From NCBI RefSeq assembly GCF_900114765.1, contig NZ_FOUD01000009.1:62001-126000 (forward strand): DNA of 64,000 nucleotides, written 5' to 3'. This document shows, piece after piece, positions 45,704 through 55,264 of the stretch; within the stretch, counting starts at the first letter, position 1, and the number at the start of each line of letters is the position of its first letter. The DNA is from Halopseudomonas pachastrellae (GTDB taxonomy: Bacteria; Pseudomonadota; Gammaproteobacteria; Pseudomonadales; Pseudomonadaceae). The position numbers and the translations under genes are program-made. Under the pieces are notes generated by a model. The model was not told the origin of the DNA. It saw only the letters and a program-made list of their open reading frames with translations, and made no database searches.

Positions 45704-46144
45704 TTAGGCCATCCATCCCAGCGTAGCAGCGGTCAGCAGCAGATAGCGCCCACCCTTGGCGATTGCCACGATCAGGGTGAAGCGCCACAGCGGCTCACGC
45801 ATCACACCGGCAACAATGGTCAGCGGGTCGCCGATAAAGGGGGCCCAGCTCAGCAGCAGCGACCAATACCCCCAGCGGTGATAGGCCGCCTGGGTGCGGG
45901 CCAGGCGCTCGGGTGTGAGCGGAAACCAGCGGCGCTGCTGAAAATGCGTGATATAGCGCCCCAACCACCAGTTGAGCATGGCCCCCAGCAGGTTGCCGGC
46001 GGTGGCGACCAGCAGGACCGGCTGCGGGTCGTAGTGACCGCTCAGCAGCATGGCGACCAGTGCAAACTCCGACTGCAGCGGCAGCACCGTGGCGGCGCCA
46101 AATGCGATCAGAAACAGGCCTATGTAACTACTCAGCTCCCACAT
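45704..46144 (-). CDS. YqaA family membrane protein (DedA/SNARE-associated type)
   Basis: A 146-residue membrane protein with about four helices and the YqaA features GAATVLPLQSEFALVAMLLSG at the N-terminus (split across the block), GNLLGAMLNWWLGRY and WAPFIGDPLTIVAGVMR. Members of the wider DedA fold help flip lipids or keep membrane potential; the role of YqaA itself is unclear. Confidence 0.87.
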   Translation of the reverse strand: MWELSSYIGLFLIAFGAATVLPLQSEFALVAMLLSGHYDPQPVLLVATAGNLLGAMLNWWLGRYITHFQQRRWFPLTPERLARTQAAYHRWGYWSLLLSWAPFIGDPLTIVAGVMREPLWRFTLIVAIAKGGRYLLLTAATLGWMA

Positions 46145-46352
46145 GGGGTCTCCGGCGAGGCTCGGCGGGCCAGCATAGCAGCCAAGGCTGGACGTTGGCC
46201 GCGTTTGGTCCGGTGATTATGTGTCGGCGTACGTCTGAGGCGGGTTGACGGCAACGATTTATTCCTAATTTCCATAAATATCGAATCAATGCTTCACCCT
46301 GTCGGATAAAGCAGGAATAATGGCGCGTTTTTCCCGCCGTTCTGGAGTATGC

Positions 46353-47606
46353 ATGTCCGAGTTGTCTGCAGACCTGACCGATGTTTCCCCCGCTCACCCT
46401 GCTGGCTCATTATCCTGGCTGATTTTGCTGGCGCTGGCCGTGGGTGGCTTTGGCATTGGCACCGGTGAGTTCGTGATCATGGGGCTGATGCCCACCATCG
46501 CCGCCGATCTGGGGGTTACCGAACCGCAGGTAGGACATGTGATCAGCAGCTACGCACTGGGCGTGGTGGTCGGGGCACCGATTCTGGCGATCTTTGGCGC
46601 CATGCTGTACCGCCGGCATCTGCTGTTGCTGCTGATGGTGTTCTTTGCTCTGGGCAATCTGGCCAGCGCACTGGCCCCGGACTACCACAGCCTGCTATTG
46701 GCGCGCTTTGTCGCCGGCCTGCCGCACGGCGCCTACTTTGGTGTGGCGGCGTTGGTGGCGGCCTCGCTGGTGGCGCCGAACAAGCGCGCGGCGGCGATCA
46801 GCTTGGTAATGCTGGGCCTGACACTGGCGATCCTGGTGGGCAACCCGCTGGCGACCCTGCTCGGGCAGCAGATTGACTGGCGCTACGCCTTTGTTGCGGT
46901 GGCCGTGATTGCGCTGCTCACGGTGCTGTTGATCGCGCTGTTTTTGCCGCTGGATCGGAGTGTGGTGCGCAGCAACCCATTGGCCGAGCTGCAAGCCTTT
47001 CGCCGTATTCAGGTGTGGTATGCGCTGGGCATCGGCGCCATTGGCTTTGCCGGCATGTTTTGCGTATTCAGCTACCTGGCGGTAACCCTGCTTGTGGTGA
47101 CCGGGGTTGCGCCCCTGGTTGTGCCGCTGGCGGTAGCCACCTTTGGCGCTGGCACCCTGGTGGGCAATCTGGCCGGAGGCTGGCTGTTTGAGCGCCTGCA
47201 GTTTGCTGCGGTCGGGGTGGTTCTGCTCTGGAGTGTGGCGGTGCTGCTGCTGTTTCCCTTTGCCGTGCAGACCTTATGGAGTGCGCTGCTGGCGGCGTTT
47301 TTGGTCGGCACCATGGTGGCCTTGTCGCCCCCGCTGCAGACCCGTTTGATGGATGTGGCCGCAGATGCACAGACGCTGGCTGCAGCCTCCCATCACGCCG
47401 CATTTAACGTGGCCAATGCGCTGGGGCCCTGGCTGGGCGGTCTGGCGATTGGTGCCAGCTTGGGCTGGACTGTGACCGGCTACGTTGGTGCGTTGACCGC
47501 CGTAGCCGGTTTGGGGCTGTTTTTGCTGTCCTGGCTGCGGCAGCGTCGTCACCCCGAGGAGTTGGTGGCAACAGACCCTACCTGCCGGCCATGTATTGAT
47601 CGTTAA
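46353..47606 (+). CDS. MFS transporter (DHA1 family efflux)
   Basis: A 417-residue, 12-helix major facilitator. The start at 46353 has GGAG 5 nt upstream. Motifs typical of the drug-efflux DHA1 group include GTGEFVIMGLMPTIAADLGV and GVVVGAPILAIFGAMLYRRH (motif A region). Substrate is unknown. Its 3' end overlaps the convergent GST gene by 29 bp. Confidence 0.9.
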   Translation: MSELSADLTDVSPAHPAGSLSWLILLALAVGGFGIGTGEFVIMGLMPTIAADLGVTEPQVGHVISSYALGVVVGAPILAIFGAMLYRRHLLLLLMVFFALGNLASALAPDYHSLLLARFVAGLPHGAYFGVAALVAASLVAPNKRAAAISLVMLGLTLAILVGNPLATLLGQQIDWRYAFVAVAVIALLTVLLIALFLPLDRSVVRSNPLAELQAFRRIQVWYALGIGAIGFAGMFCVFSYLAVTLLVVTGVAPLVVPLAVATFGAGTLVGNLAGGWLFERLQFAAVGVVLLWSVAVLLLFPFAVQTLWSALLAAFLVGTMVALSPPLQTRLMDVAADAQTLAAASHHAAFNVANALGPWLGGLAIGASLGWTVTGYVGALTAVAGLGLFLLSWLRQRRHPEELVATDPTCRPCIDR

Positions 47607-48198
47607 AGGCCTTTGCCCGGATGGCCGCCGGGCGCTCAAAGGCGGTCGCCACAAACTCGGCAAAGCCCGGACGCTCGGGCACGATGCCCTCGCTCATCGC
47701 CCAGCCTAGCTGCGCTGCCAGGTAGAGGTCGGCGGCGGTGAAGTGGTTGCCGCACAGCCAGGGGCCGCCCAGCAGCGCCTGCTGCACGGTGGCCAGGGTG
47801 TCTTCAAAGCTGCCGAAGCCGACCATGCGCTCGCGTCCCTCCGGCACCTCCCAGTCAAGTTTGCGGGCGGTGATGGCCTGCTCCAGCGGACCGGCGGCAA
47901 AGAATAGCCAGCGCAGGTAGGCGGCGCGGCGCGGGTCGTCGACCGGCGGCGCCAGTTGGGTGCGGGGGAAGCGGTCGGCCAGATAGGCGCAGATGGCGGC
48001 ACATTCGGTGATCAGCAGGTCACCGTGCATCAGCGCAGGCACCTTGCCCATCGGGTTGATGGCGCGATAGTGCGCGCTTTTTATCTCGTCGCCGTAGTCG
48101 ATCCAGACGGTTTCATACGGCATCTGCAGTTCTTCAAGCATCCAGTGTACGAGGCGGCCGCGTGATTGCGGATTGCTGTACAGGGTCAGTCCATGCAT
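47578..48198 (-). CDS. Glutathione S-transferase family protein
   Basis: A 206-residue GST with an N-terminal thioredoxin-like domain (about 1-78; LYSNPQSRGRLVHWMLEEL, NPMGKVPALMHGD, LITECAAICAYL) and a helical C-terminal domain. The start at 48198 has AAGGAGAG upstream. It converges with, and overlaps by 29 bp, the MFS gene. Likely a detoxification enzyme with unknown substrate. Confidence 0.9.
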   Translation of the reverse strand: MHGLTLYSNPQSRGRLVHWMLEELQMPYETVWIDYGDEIKSAHYRAINPMGKVPALMHGDLLITECAAICAYLADRFPRTQLAPPVDDPRRAAYLRWLFFAAGPLEQAITARKLDWEVPEGRERMVGFGSFEDTLATVQQALLGGPWLCGNHFTAADLYLAAQLGWAMSEGIVPERPGFAEFVATAFERPAAIRAKAFNDQYMAGR

Positions 48199-48247
48199 GG
48201 GTGTCTCTCCTTGTTTGCTGCACCCAAGCATAGACCCTGATTGCCTG

Positions 48248-49033
48248 TCAGGTCATGAAAACCTTGCCCAGCCCCACGGCGCTGGTCACCAGCAGGGTTA
48301 CGCCGAGCACGCGGAAGAACTGGCCGCTGTCGTTGTGCAGCATGCGGTTATGAAAGCGCAGGCCGATCAGGTGGCCAACGGTCACGCAGGGCAGCAGCCA
48401 GAGATGATGGATCAGTTGCAGATCTACGCCGGCCCAGACAAAGGCGGCCATCTTGATCGAAACCAGCACGAACCAGAGTACGAACAGCGTGTCGCGCAGT
48501 TTTTCGCGCGCAACATGCTGCGCCGCCACCGCAATGATCAATGGCGCGCCGATCAGCGAGGTGCCGCTGATATAGCCGCCCAGCATCAGGAACAGGGTAT
48601 CGACTACCCGGCTGTTGCTGCGAAAGGGACGGTTGAAGATGTACGACAGGGCGTAGCCAGAGACGATCACAAAGATGATCAGACTCATGATCTTCGGCGG
48701 CAGGGTCAGCAGGCCGAATACGCCGATCAGCTTGGGGATCATCATCACCAGCAGCATGTGACCAAGGTAGCGCCAGTCGACCGAGCCGCCTGCGCTGCCG
48801 GTCTGCTGCGCCGTCTCGGGTTGCCTTCGGTTGTTCATGATCACCGTGAGTGAGGAGAACAGCAGCAGGTGAGCGGCAATCAGCGGCAGGAATACCAGCG
48901 GGTCATCGTGTATCAGCAGCAGAAAGGGGAGCGCCAGTACTGCGCCGCCAAAGCCCAGGCCGGAGCGTACGAAGCCGCTCCAGACAAAGACCAGACCGAT
49001 TAATGCGTATTGCCAGAGACTCAAGTCGGTCAT
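48248..49033 (-). CDS. TauE/SafE family sulfite-exporter-like membrane protein
   Basis: A 261-residue protein with about 8 helices and the TauE/SafE pattern of two repeated halves (LVFVWSGFVRSGLGFGGAVLALPFL with the early Gly-rich loop, GGYISGTSLIGAPLIIAVAA). Such proteins move small anions (sulfite, sulfoacetate) across the inner membrane; the substrate here is unknown. It sits about 50 nt downstream of the GST gene start, on the same strand. Confidence 0.87.
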   Translation of the reverse strand: MTDLSLWQYALIGLVFVWSGFVRSGLGFGGAVLALPFLLLIHDDPLVFLPLIAAHLLLFSSLTVIMNNRRQPETAQQTGSAGGSVDWRYLGHMLLVMMIPKLIGVFGLLTLPPKIMSLIIFVIVSGYALSYIFNRPFRSNSRVVDTLFLMLGGYISGTSLIGAPLIIAVAAQHVAREKLRDTLFVLWFVLVSIKMAAFVWAGVDLQLIHHLWLLPCVTVGHLIGLRFHNRMLHNDSGQFFRVLGVTLLVTSAVGLGKVFMT

Positions 49034-49138
49034 GGGTACCCGCCAGATCAGCAAAGCCGCTCAGTATACCGATCTTGCTGCCAGGTTTGCGTTGCGCTGT
49101 GGCGGACGCTCTGTTGCCCAGGCGGATCAGCGGGCGAG

Positions 49139-49945
49139 TCAGGCGCTGCGATCCAGCGCCAGATCGGTGTGGCTGTAGAGACGGAAGCTTTGGCTGGTGT
49201 CGGCGTAGTCCCAGCGGGCCACCGAACAGGCGTGGAAAGGGCCGTCTGTGCTGTGCTCGATGAGATTCACCGAGTTGGGGATCTCGCCGCGCACACGTGA
49301 CGACAGCGCAGTGCCGGCCTGCGCTGTCCAGGCCTGGCGGCCGCTGGTTTGACCGTTCAGCGGGCGCACGTAGGGCAGGTGAATGTGTCCGGCAAGCAGC
49401 AGGTCCAGCCCGGCATCAACCCAGCGCGGCACCACGGCATCGCCACCGATCAGCAGGTTGCTGCGGTCCGAGCTTTCCACCGCGCGCACCGGATGGTGCT
49501 GCATGACGATGCGCAGCTGACGGGCACTGGCCCGGCGCAGGCGCTGCTCAACGCGTTGGATCTGCTCATCGGTCAGCTCCCCGTTCTTGTGCCGGTCCGC
49601 GCGCGAGGAGTTCACGCCCAGTACCAGCAGGCGTTCGGTTTCCAGCACGGGTTCCAGGTCGGCGGCAAAGTTGTCCTGATAGTGGCCGTAGGGGCGCAAT
49701 AGCCGCTTGAACGGGTTGAACAGCGGCATGTCATGGTTGCCGGGCACCGCCAGCATCGGTATGCCGAGCTGCTCCATGAAGCGCCGGGCGCGGCGAAACT
49801 GATCTGGTCGGGCACGCTGAGTGATATCGCCGCTGAGCAGTGCCAGGGTCGGGCGCTGCTGCTCTACCAGCTGCATCAGCGCCGTCATGACTGTTTGCTG
49901 CTCAGTGCCAAAGTGCGGGTCGGAGAGGTGCAGGATACGCGTCAT
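49139..49945 (-). CDS. Calcineurin-like metallophosphoesterase
   Basis: A 268-residue protein with the five metallophosphoesterase blocks: SDPHFG, SGDITQRA, VPGNHDMP, QHHPVRA and AGHIHLPY. It overlaps the lipid kinase start by 4 bp, so the pair is coupled. A phosphodiesterase role related to signalling lipids or nucleotides is possible; the substrate is not known. Confidence 0.9.
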   Translation of the reverse strand: MTRILHLSDPHFGTEQQTVMTALMQLVEQQRPTLALLSGDITQRARPDQFRRARRFMEQLGIPMLAVPGNHDMPLFNPFKRLLRPYGHYQDNFAADLEPVLETERLLVLGVNSSRADRHKNGELTDEQIQRVEQRLRRASARQLRIVMQHHPVRAVESSDRSNLLIGGDAVVPRWVDAGLDLLLAGHIHLPYVRPLNGQTSGRQAWTAQAGTALSSRVRGEIPNSVNLIEHSTDGPFHACSVARWDYADTSQSFRLYSHTDLALDRSA

Positions 49946-50904
49946 GCACGCTCCCGCAGGCTGTCGTCGCGCGGCACCAGCAGGGGCAGCGGCTGCTCGG
50001 CAACGCGGAACTCCAGCGGCGACTGCATCCAGCGTATCTCGCCATCCATCGCCACTTTGACCCGGCGGCGGCGATGGCTGAGGTTTACCCGCAGATGTTT
50101 GAAACCAAAGCTGATGACGTGCTCGTCTTCGCCCATGCGGCTCAGCAGGCCGCGCAATACCAGGCCGTAGAGCGCCAGGGTGCCAAGTGGACGCGCGGTC
50201 ATGGCCACCAGCTGGCCTTGCTGCAGACGTGTCTGCTCATGAATGCCGATATGCTCCAGCTGCAACTCGTTGTTGCCAACCACGATGGTCTGGGTGCGCA
50301 GATGACGTGTCTGCTCGCCATTGTCCAGTTGCAGGTTGAGCTGGCGGTGCGCGCGCATTAGGGTGACCAGGGCGGACCAGAGCGCCACCCAGCGGCTGCG
50401 GCCATAGCGCTGCTTATAGGCCTCGCGGTCTTCCAGTAGGTCCGGGTACAGGCCCAGGCTGGCGTTGACCAGAAACACGTGGCCGTTGAGCTGGCCGACC
50501 TGAACCGGCTCTACCACGGAGTCGAGCAGGCTGCGGGTGGCGGTCTCGGTATCCTGGGAGATGCCGTAGGTGCGTCCGAAATAGTTGAAGGTGCCCTGGG
50601 GGAGAATGCCGAAGGGCACATCCGCGCCCAGCACGACATTGCTGACGGCGTTGAGCGTGCCGTCGCCGCCCGCGGCGATCACCGCTCCGCCTTCGCTGCG
50701 GGCACGTTGCAGTGCCTGCCGGGCTGCGTTTTCAAGGTCGCTGCCGGAGCCAACCTTGAACAGCTCGTAGCGCCGCCCGGCCTTATCCAATACGCGGCGG
50801 ATGCTGTCTTCCACTTCGTTGCCCCGGTGACGGCCGGAGCCGGTGTTGAGCACAATGAACAGCGGTGTGTCCGCTGCCAGTGGCGTCCCTGCGGTGATGG
50901 GCAT
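49942..50904 (-). CDS. Diacylglycerol kinase-like lipid kinase (YegS type)
   Basis: A 320-residue DAGK_cat protein. The phosphate-binding motif AAGGDGTLNAV lies at about residue 77 and the LPQGTFNYFGRTYGI stretch follows. It likely phosphorylates a lipid such as diacylglycerol or phosphatidylglycerol. It is the first gene of a coupled pair with the metallophosphoesterase. Confidence 0.88.
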   Translation of the reverse strand: MPITAGTPLAADTPLFIVLNTGSGRHRGNEVEDSIRRVLDKAGRRYELFKVGSGSDLENAARQALQRARSEGGAVIAAGGDGTLNAVSNVVLGADVPFGILPQGTFNYFGRTYGISQDTETATRSLLDSVVEPVQVGQLNGHVFLVNASLGLYPDLLEDREAYKQRYGRSRWVALWSALVTLMRAHRQLNLQLDNGEQTRHLRTQTIVVGNNELQLEHIGIHEQTRLQQGQLVAMTARPLGTLALYGLVLRGLLSRMGEDEHVISFGFKHLRVNLSHRRRRVKVAMDGEIRWMQSPLEFRVAEQPLPLLVPRDDSLRERA

Positions 50905-51065
50905 GGTCGGTCTCTAACCTGGTGGCAAGATGGGTTTGGTTTTTAGTCCTGATCCGCCGGCCGAAGGTTCAATCGCCGCGTCATGACAGGCCAAGCCTTA
51001 AGGCTGGGTTAAGGTGGCCGGCGTAATGTCGCGACCACGTTCGCAACTGCCTACAGGTACCCGCC

Positions 51066-51605
51066 ATGCACGCCTCTCCACGCCGTTATCACGGCCTTTC
51101 CATTGCCCTCCACTGGCTCATGCTGCTGCTGATCGCAGCGGTCTACGCCTGTATTGAGCTCAAGGGGAATTTCCCCCGTGGCAGTGAACCCAGGGAGCTG
51201 CTCAAGCAGTGGCACTTTGCGCTGGGCATGCTGGTTTGGGTGATGGTTTGGGCTCGCTTGTTGGCACGCCTGCTGTTGCCTGCGCCCGCCGCCGTGTCGG
51301 CGGGCTGGCAGAACACGCTGGCAGCGGCCATGCACCTGGCGTTATATGGCCTGATGATCGGTCTGCCGCTGCTTGGCTGGCTGGTACTCAGTGCGGCGGA
51401 CAAGACGCAGATCCTCGGTATTGCGCTACCGCCATTGCTGGCGCCGAACCAGGCGCTGGCCGGCCAGCTGAAGGAAGTTCATGAGTGGCTTGGTGTGGCT
51501 GGTTACTGGCTGATTGGCCTGCATGCCGCTGCGGCGGTGCTGCACCACTGTGTGCTGCGCGACGATACGCTACGACGCATGCTGCCCGCGCGGCAGGCGC
51601 GCTGA
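51066..51605 (+). CDS. Cytochrome b561 family protein
   Basis: A 179-residue, four-helix cytochrome b with histidine ligands in HWLMLLL, QWHFALG and GLHAAAAVLHH, and the C-terminal RDDTLRRML motif shared with the first gene of the window. A second copy of this family, with no YceI partner here. AGG 8 nt upstream of the ATG. Confidence 0.9.
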   Translation: MHASPRRYHGLSIALHWLMLLLIAAVYACIELKGNFPRGSEPRELLKQWHFALGMLVWVMVWARLLARLLLPAPAAVSAGWQNTLAAAMHLALYGLMIGLPLLGWLVLSAADKTQILGIALPPLLAPNQALAGQLKEVHEWLGVAGYWLIGLHAAAAVLHHCVLRDDTLRRMLPARQAR

Positions 51606-51628
51606 CGTTGACTCGCCCCGGCGGGGCC

Positions 51629-52327
51629 TCAGGGCTGCTGGCGGCAACCGGGCAGCCTGCTGACCAGTAACGTCAGGGCGATGCCCAGGGTTGCTCCGGT
51701 AAACACGTCGGTTGGCCAGTGCACCCCAAGCGTCAGGCGCGACAGACCCACCAGCGCAACCCAGCCTAGAGCCAGCCCCCACCAAGTGCGGCTCTGTGCC
51801 GGGGACACCCGGCACAGGACAACGGCCAGTGCGCTGGCGCAGGCGGCCGTGCCCATGGTGTGGCCGCTGGGAAAGCTGAAGCTGCTCAGCTCCAGAGTGT
51901 CCCACAGCGCAGGGCGCTGGCGTGCGAACAGCATCTTCAGCAGAACCACCAGCAGTGCGCCTGCCAGTCCGCTAAGGCTGAGCAACAGGGCGTTGGCGCG
52001 CTGGCCCCGGGCCAACAGGTAGCCGCTGGCCGATGCCATCAGTAGTGTAAGAAACACGGAAGAGCCGCTATGGGTAATCCAGCCCAGTAGCGCTATCAGC
52101 GCGGGCGGCAGATGCGTGCGTAGGCTGAGTAATATCTGCTGGTCCAGCTCGTTGACCAGGCCGCTGAGCATCAGTGCGGTGCTGACCAGCGCCAGTGCGA
52201 GCAGAAACAGGGGTAGATGCAGCCTGGGTATCGGGGCGGGCGTGGTGCCGTCAGCGGGCCGCCGCAGCGCCAGCCAGAGGCCGTAACCTGTGGCCAGCAA
52301 CAGTGGCAGCATCCAGGGGGTGGGCAT
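51629..52327 (-). CDS. PAP2-family membrane phosphatase
   Basis: A 232-residue membrane protein with the three PAP2 motifs: KMLFARQRP, SFPSGHTMG and SRLTLGVHWPTD. About six helices. It probably removes a phosphate from a lipid phosphate (undecaprenyl diphosphate, phosphatidate or phosphatidylglycerophosphate); the exact substrate is not clear. It converges with the b561 gene. Confidence 0.9.
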   Translation of the reverse strand: MPTPWMLPLLLATGYGLWLALRRPADGTTPAPIPRLHLPLFLLALALVSTALMLSGLVNELDQQILLSLRTHLPPALIALLGWITHSGSSVFLTLLMASASGYLLARGQRANALLLSLSGLAGALLVVLLKMLFARQRPALWDTLELSSFSFPSGHTMGTAACASALAVVLCRVSPAQSRTWWGLALGWVALVGLSRLTLGVHWPTDVFTGATLGIALTLLVSRLPGCRQQP

Positions 52328-52372
52328 TGATTTGCACCGCAGAGGCCGCCCGCAGCGCGGGCAGCGGGTGAG

Positions 52373-53206
52373 TCAGAAGGTGTAGGTGCCCGGTGTCGGG
52401 TCCAGCACGGGCGGCAGCGCCGGCGTGACTGTCGGCTCGGGCGTTTGCCTGGGCGTGGGCACGATGACCGGTTCTGGCTCGACGACTGTCAGATGCTCTG
52501 CCAGGGTGGCTTGCCAGAGGCGCTCGAACTCGCCAACAAAGCTGTGGAAGCTCTGCGCTTCTGCCTGCTGGCGCGCGGAGTCAATGGCTTCCCGGCTGTT
52601 CCACATGGTCGCGCGCTGGGATTCGCGCTCGGTCGCCTCGGCCGCCCCGTATACAAAACCGGTGCGCACATCGACCAGCAGAGCCGAGGTGGTGGCGCTG
52701 ACAAAGGCCTGTTTGTTCGGCAGAAAGCCCAGGGTAATGGCAGACAGCGGGCCCAGCGCCGTGCTCTCGACATTGAAGCTGGTGTCCAGCGTGTAGACCA
52801 GTAGCAGGTCGGCTTTCAGGCGAGCAGCGCCAAGGCGCAGGTCGCGCAGGGTGTTGAGTTCCTGCGGCAGAATCAGGCGCGTCATGGGCGCTACCGCGCT
52901 GAGCTGATCCTGGCTGGCCAGACGCTGTAGATCGTCGGCGCTTTCGATATCGCGGGTCGTGACCACGCTGAACTGACCGCTGCCATAGCTGTCTGCTGTC
53001 AGTGAGTGGTAGCCGGACGACTGCACGCGTACGGTAGCCAGTCGCGCCGGGAATTGGACTGCCGGCTCCAGCGCCATCAGGGCGCTGATGTCAGCATCGC
53101 CCAGAGCGGCCATGTTTACCCCGGCAGCAGGTGTGGTGTAGGTCGCGCAGCCTTGCAGGATCGCCAGACCCAGAGCAAGCAGCGGGGCGAGTAAACGTCG
53201 ATTCAC
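52373..53206 (-). CDS. Lipoprotein with Pro/Thr-rich tail
   Basis: A 277-residue protein starting at GTG 53206 (MNRRLLAPLLALGLAILQGC), which gives a good lipoprotein signal with lipobox LQGC. Longer in-frame starts lack a signal. No domain recognised; it has a mixed alpha/beta middle (LLLVYTLDTSFNVES) and a Pro/Thr/Glu-rich tail (about the last 45 residues). An outer-membrane or periplasmic role is inferred from the lipobox only. Confidence 0.72.
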   Translation of the reverse strand: MNRRLLAPLLALGLAILQGCATYTTPAAGVNMAALGDADISALMALEPAVQFPARLATVRVQSSGYHSLTADSYGSGQFSVVTTRDIESADDLQRLASQDQLSAVAPMTRLILPQELNTLRDLRLGAARLKADLLLVYTLDTSFNVESTALGPLSAITLGFLPNKQAFVSATTSALLVDVRTGFVYGAAEATERESQRATMWNSREAIDSARQQAEAQSFHSFVGEFERLWQATLAEHLTVVEPEPVIVPTPRQTPEPTVTPALPPVLDPTPGTYTF

Positions 53207-53397
53207 GGCGTAACGGTTCCTCGGGAAAGAGATGGGCAGACCGGCCAGCGTCAGGCGGCCTCGGTCGTGCGGACCGCAAATGGTATCGCGTTGAGGGCAG
53301 GGCAACAATCGGCGGGCCAATCTTTATTGGTATGGCTGCGCTCTGTGCTGTCCAGCGCTTACACTGTCGCCTTTGCATGTTGTCAGGGTAATAGCCA

Positions 53398-53937
53398 GTG
53401 AGCGAACTATTTCGTATCGAACATCGTGACCCAGAAACCTTCCGTAGCCAGACGCGGCGCAGCACCATCATTGTGGTGGCTATCTTTGCCGTGTTCGGCA
53501 TGGGGCTGCCGGCGTTGCTGATCGGCCTGTTCGGCAGTGCGCAGGAGAGCAACTTCGGGCTGAATGTCACCGGGGTGGCCCTGGCTGCGGCACTGACCGC
53601 GATTCTGGTGCGCACGGTGTTTCTCAAGCAGCCGTGGATGGACTCGGCCGCCTATGGCTGGCGGCTCAAGCGCGCGTTGATGCGCGTGACCAATCAGATG
53701 CATCAGGTCAAAGAGGGGGTGCAGGCCGGAGACGAGAACGCCATGCGGGTGATGCGCTTCTACCACCTGGGGTTGCAGGAGATGCATCACCTGGAGGGCA
53801 ATAGCAGCGATATGCTGGAGCTGGTGGCCGAGCGTGAAGCCTTGCGCCGCGAGCTGGCTGCGCGCGGCCTGCCCGAAGAGCAGCTGAGCCTGCAGAGCGA
53901 GTGGCTGGATGCCCTGAAGCCTGCGGCTAAAGGGTAA
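53398..53937 (+). CDS. DUF3087 family membrane protein
   Basis: A 179-residue protein beginning with GTG (MSELFRIEHRDPETFRSQTR) with two helices (about residues 23-43 and 52-72), then a soluble coiled-coil-like part. It matches the DUF3087 pattern in length and the YRxQTRRS-like start. Function unknown. Its 3' end overlaps the convergent oxidoreductase gene by 11 bp. Confidence 0.78.
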   Translation: MSELFRIEHRDPETFRSQTRRSTIIVVAIFAVFGMGLPALLIGLFGSAQESNFGLNVTGVALAAALTAILVRTVFLKQPWMDSAAYGWRLKRALMRVTNQMHQVKEGVQAGDENAMRVMRFYHLGLQEMHHLEGNSSDMLELVAEREALRRELAARGLPEEQLSLQSEWLDALKPAAKG

Positions 53938-54883
53938 AGACCACGCGGCTGCGGTCCTGGCTATTGGCCCAGACCTGCTCGACCTCTGTCAGTGGACGAC
54001 CCACGGCGTCGATCTCCAGGCCGATGTGCCGCATCACCTTGAACATCTCGCCGATGCAGCGCACCAGGTCGGCATTGGATACGCTGCTCAGGCCGCTGCC
54101 CATCAACTCCAGACCAGTGCTTCGCAGCAGGCCGGCTGGCAGGTTAATGTTCAGCCCGCCCAGTGAGCCAATATTGACGAAGCGTATCCGTTGCGCGGCC
54201 TCACCGGGTGCATGGCTGGTGGCCGCCTGCATGATGGTTTCAGCCGAACTGCCCCAGACATAGTCCAGTACCACGCCAATGCCCTTGTCGATCTCGGCGC
54301 GCAGGGCAGCCTGCAGCGCGTCCGGCTCTTGGCCCAAGGCGATGAATACGTCTGCGCCCAGCGCCCTCAGGTCGGCCTCGGCCGCCGTGTTGCGGGCGGT
54401 GACCACGATACGTCCGGCGCCCAGGTGGCGGGCAATGCGAATCGCCAGTCGCCCGGAGGCGCCGTTGGCGCCATTGATCAGTACGCCTTCGCCTTGCTGC
54501 AGCTGCGCCCGTTCTGTCAGTGCGGCCCAGGACGACATGCCGGGGTTGGCGATGGCGGCGGCGGTGATGTCGTCGATGCCATCCGGCAGGGGGACCACGC
54601 AGTCGGCCTGCACGCAGACCTGCTCGGCCATGGCGCCGACCGGGTTGCGCGGAAAGGCAAAGTAGACGCGTTGACCATTTTCAAGCACGCCCACACCGTC
54701 TGCGCCCGGCGCAAAGGGTGGCTTCGGGCTGGTGTAGTGACGACCAGACGCTTGCGCGCGTACCAGTTGGCTAAGTGCGCTGGCGCGCACCGTCACCAGC
54801 AATTCGCCTGGCTGCGGCCTAGGGGCGGGGAAGTCTGCGTAGGTCGGGGCTTTGGATACGTCGGTGACGACAGCTGCTTTCAT
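53927..54883 (-). CDS. Quinone oxidoreductase / medium-chain dehydrogenase family protein
   Basis: A 318-residue MDR protein without the structural zinc cysteines. An N-terminal GroES-like domain (about residues 20-100; GADGVGVLENGQRVYF) precedes a Rossmann domain (about 125-250; INGANGASGRLAIRIARHLG). NADPH-dependent reduction of a quinone or enone is likely; the substrate is unknown. Confidence 0.87.
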   Translation of the reverse strand: MKAAVVTDVSKAPTYADFPAPRPQPGELLVTVRASALSQLVRAQASGRHYTSPKPPFAPGADGVGVLENGQRVYFAFPRNPVGAMAEQVCVQADCVVPLPDGIDDITAAAIANPGMSSWAALTERAQLQQGEGVLINGANGASGRLAIRIARHLGAGRIVVTARNTAAEADLRALGADVFIALGQEPDALQAALRAEIDKGIGVVLDYVWGSSAETIMQAATSHAPGEAAQRIRFVNIGSLGGLNINLPAGLLRSTGLELMGSGLSSVSNADLVRCIGEMFKVMRHIGLEIDAVGRPLTEVEQVWANSQDRSRVVFTL

Positions 54884-54934
54884 GGTGCGCTCGCTGGGCG
54901 GGTCAGTGGGCTGCGCTGAGTGTACCGCAAGCCG

Positions 54935-55249
54935 TTACTGGCCGGGCGGCATGACCACCCACTCCGGCTCGTCGAACTCGCCAATCAGGCGGATCTCGCA
55001 AAAGTGCGCTGCGCCGCGAATGATCTCGGCTACCTCGGCGTTCGGCTTGCCCTCCATCGCATCGCGCTGGGCCTTGCTGTCCCAGTGGGCGATGGCAATC
55101 AGCTTGTCTGGCGATTGCAGGCTGCGGTGCAGCTCGGTGCCGCGGGCGCCCGGGGCGCGCTGGATCAGCTCGCTGGCATGCACCCAGGCCTCGGCGTAAT
55201 CCTCGGCGCGGTAGCCGGTTTTGATGGTTACCTCGAATATGTATTTCAT
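54935..55249 (-). CDS. Antibiotic biosynthesis monooxygenase-like small protein
   Basis: A 104-residue ferredoxin-like-fold protein (YIFEVTIKTGYRAEDYAEAW, HWDSKAQRDAMEGKP) resembling the ABM/EthD dimer group. AGGAG lies 6 nt upstream of the ATG. A single gene, with a possible heme, quinone or substrate partner unknown. It lies downstream of a DUF2845 gene on the same strand. Confidence 0.72.
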   Translation of the reverse strand: MKYIFEVTIKTGYRAEDYAEAWVHASELIQRAPGARGTELHRSLQSPDKLIAIAHWDSKAQRDAMEGKPNAEVAEIIRGAAHFCEIRLIGEFDEPEWVVMPPGQ

Positions 55250-55264
55250 CTCTTGCTCCTGGGC

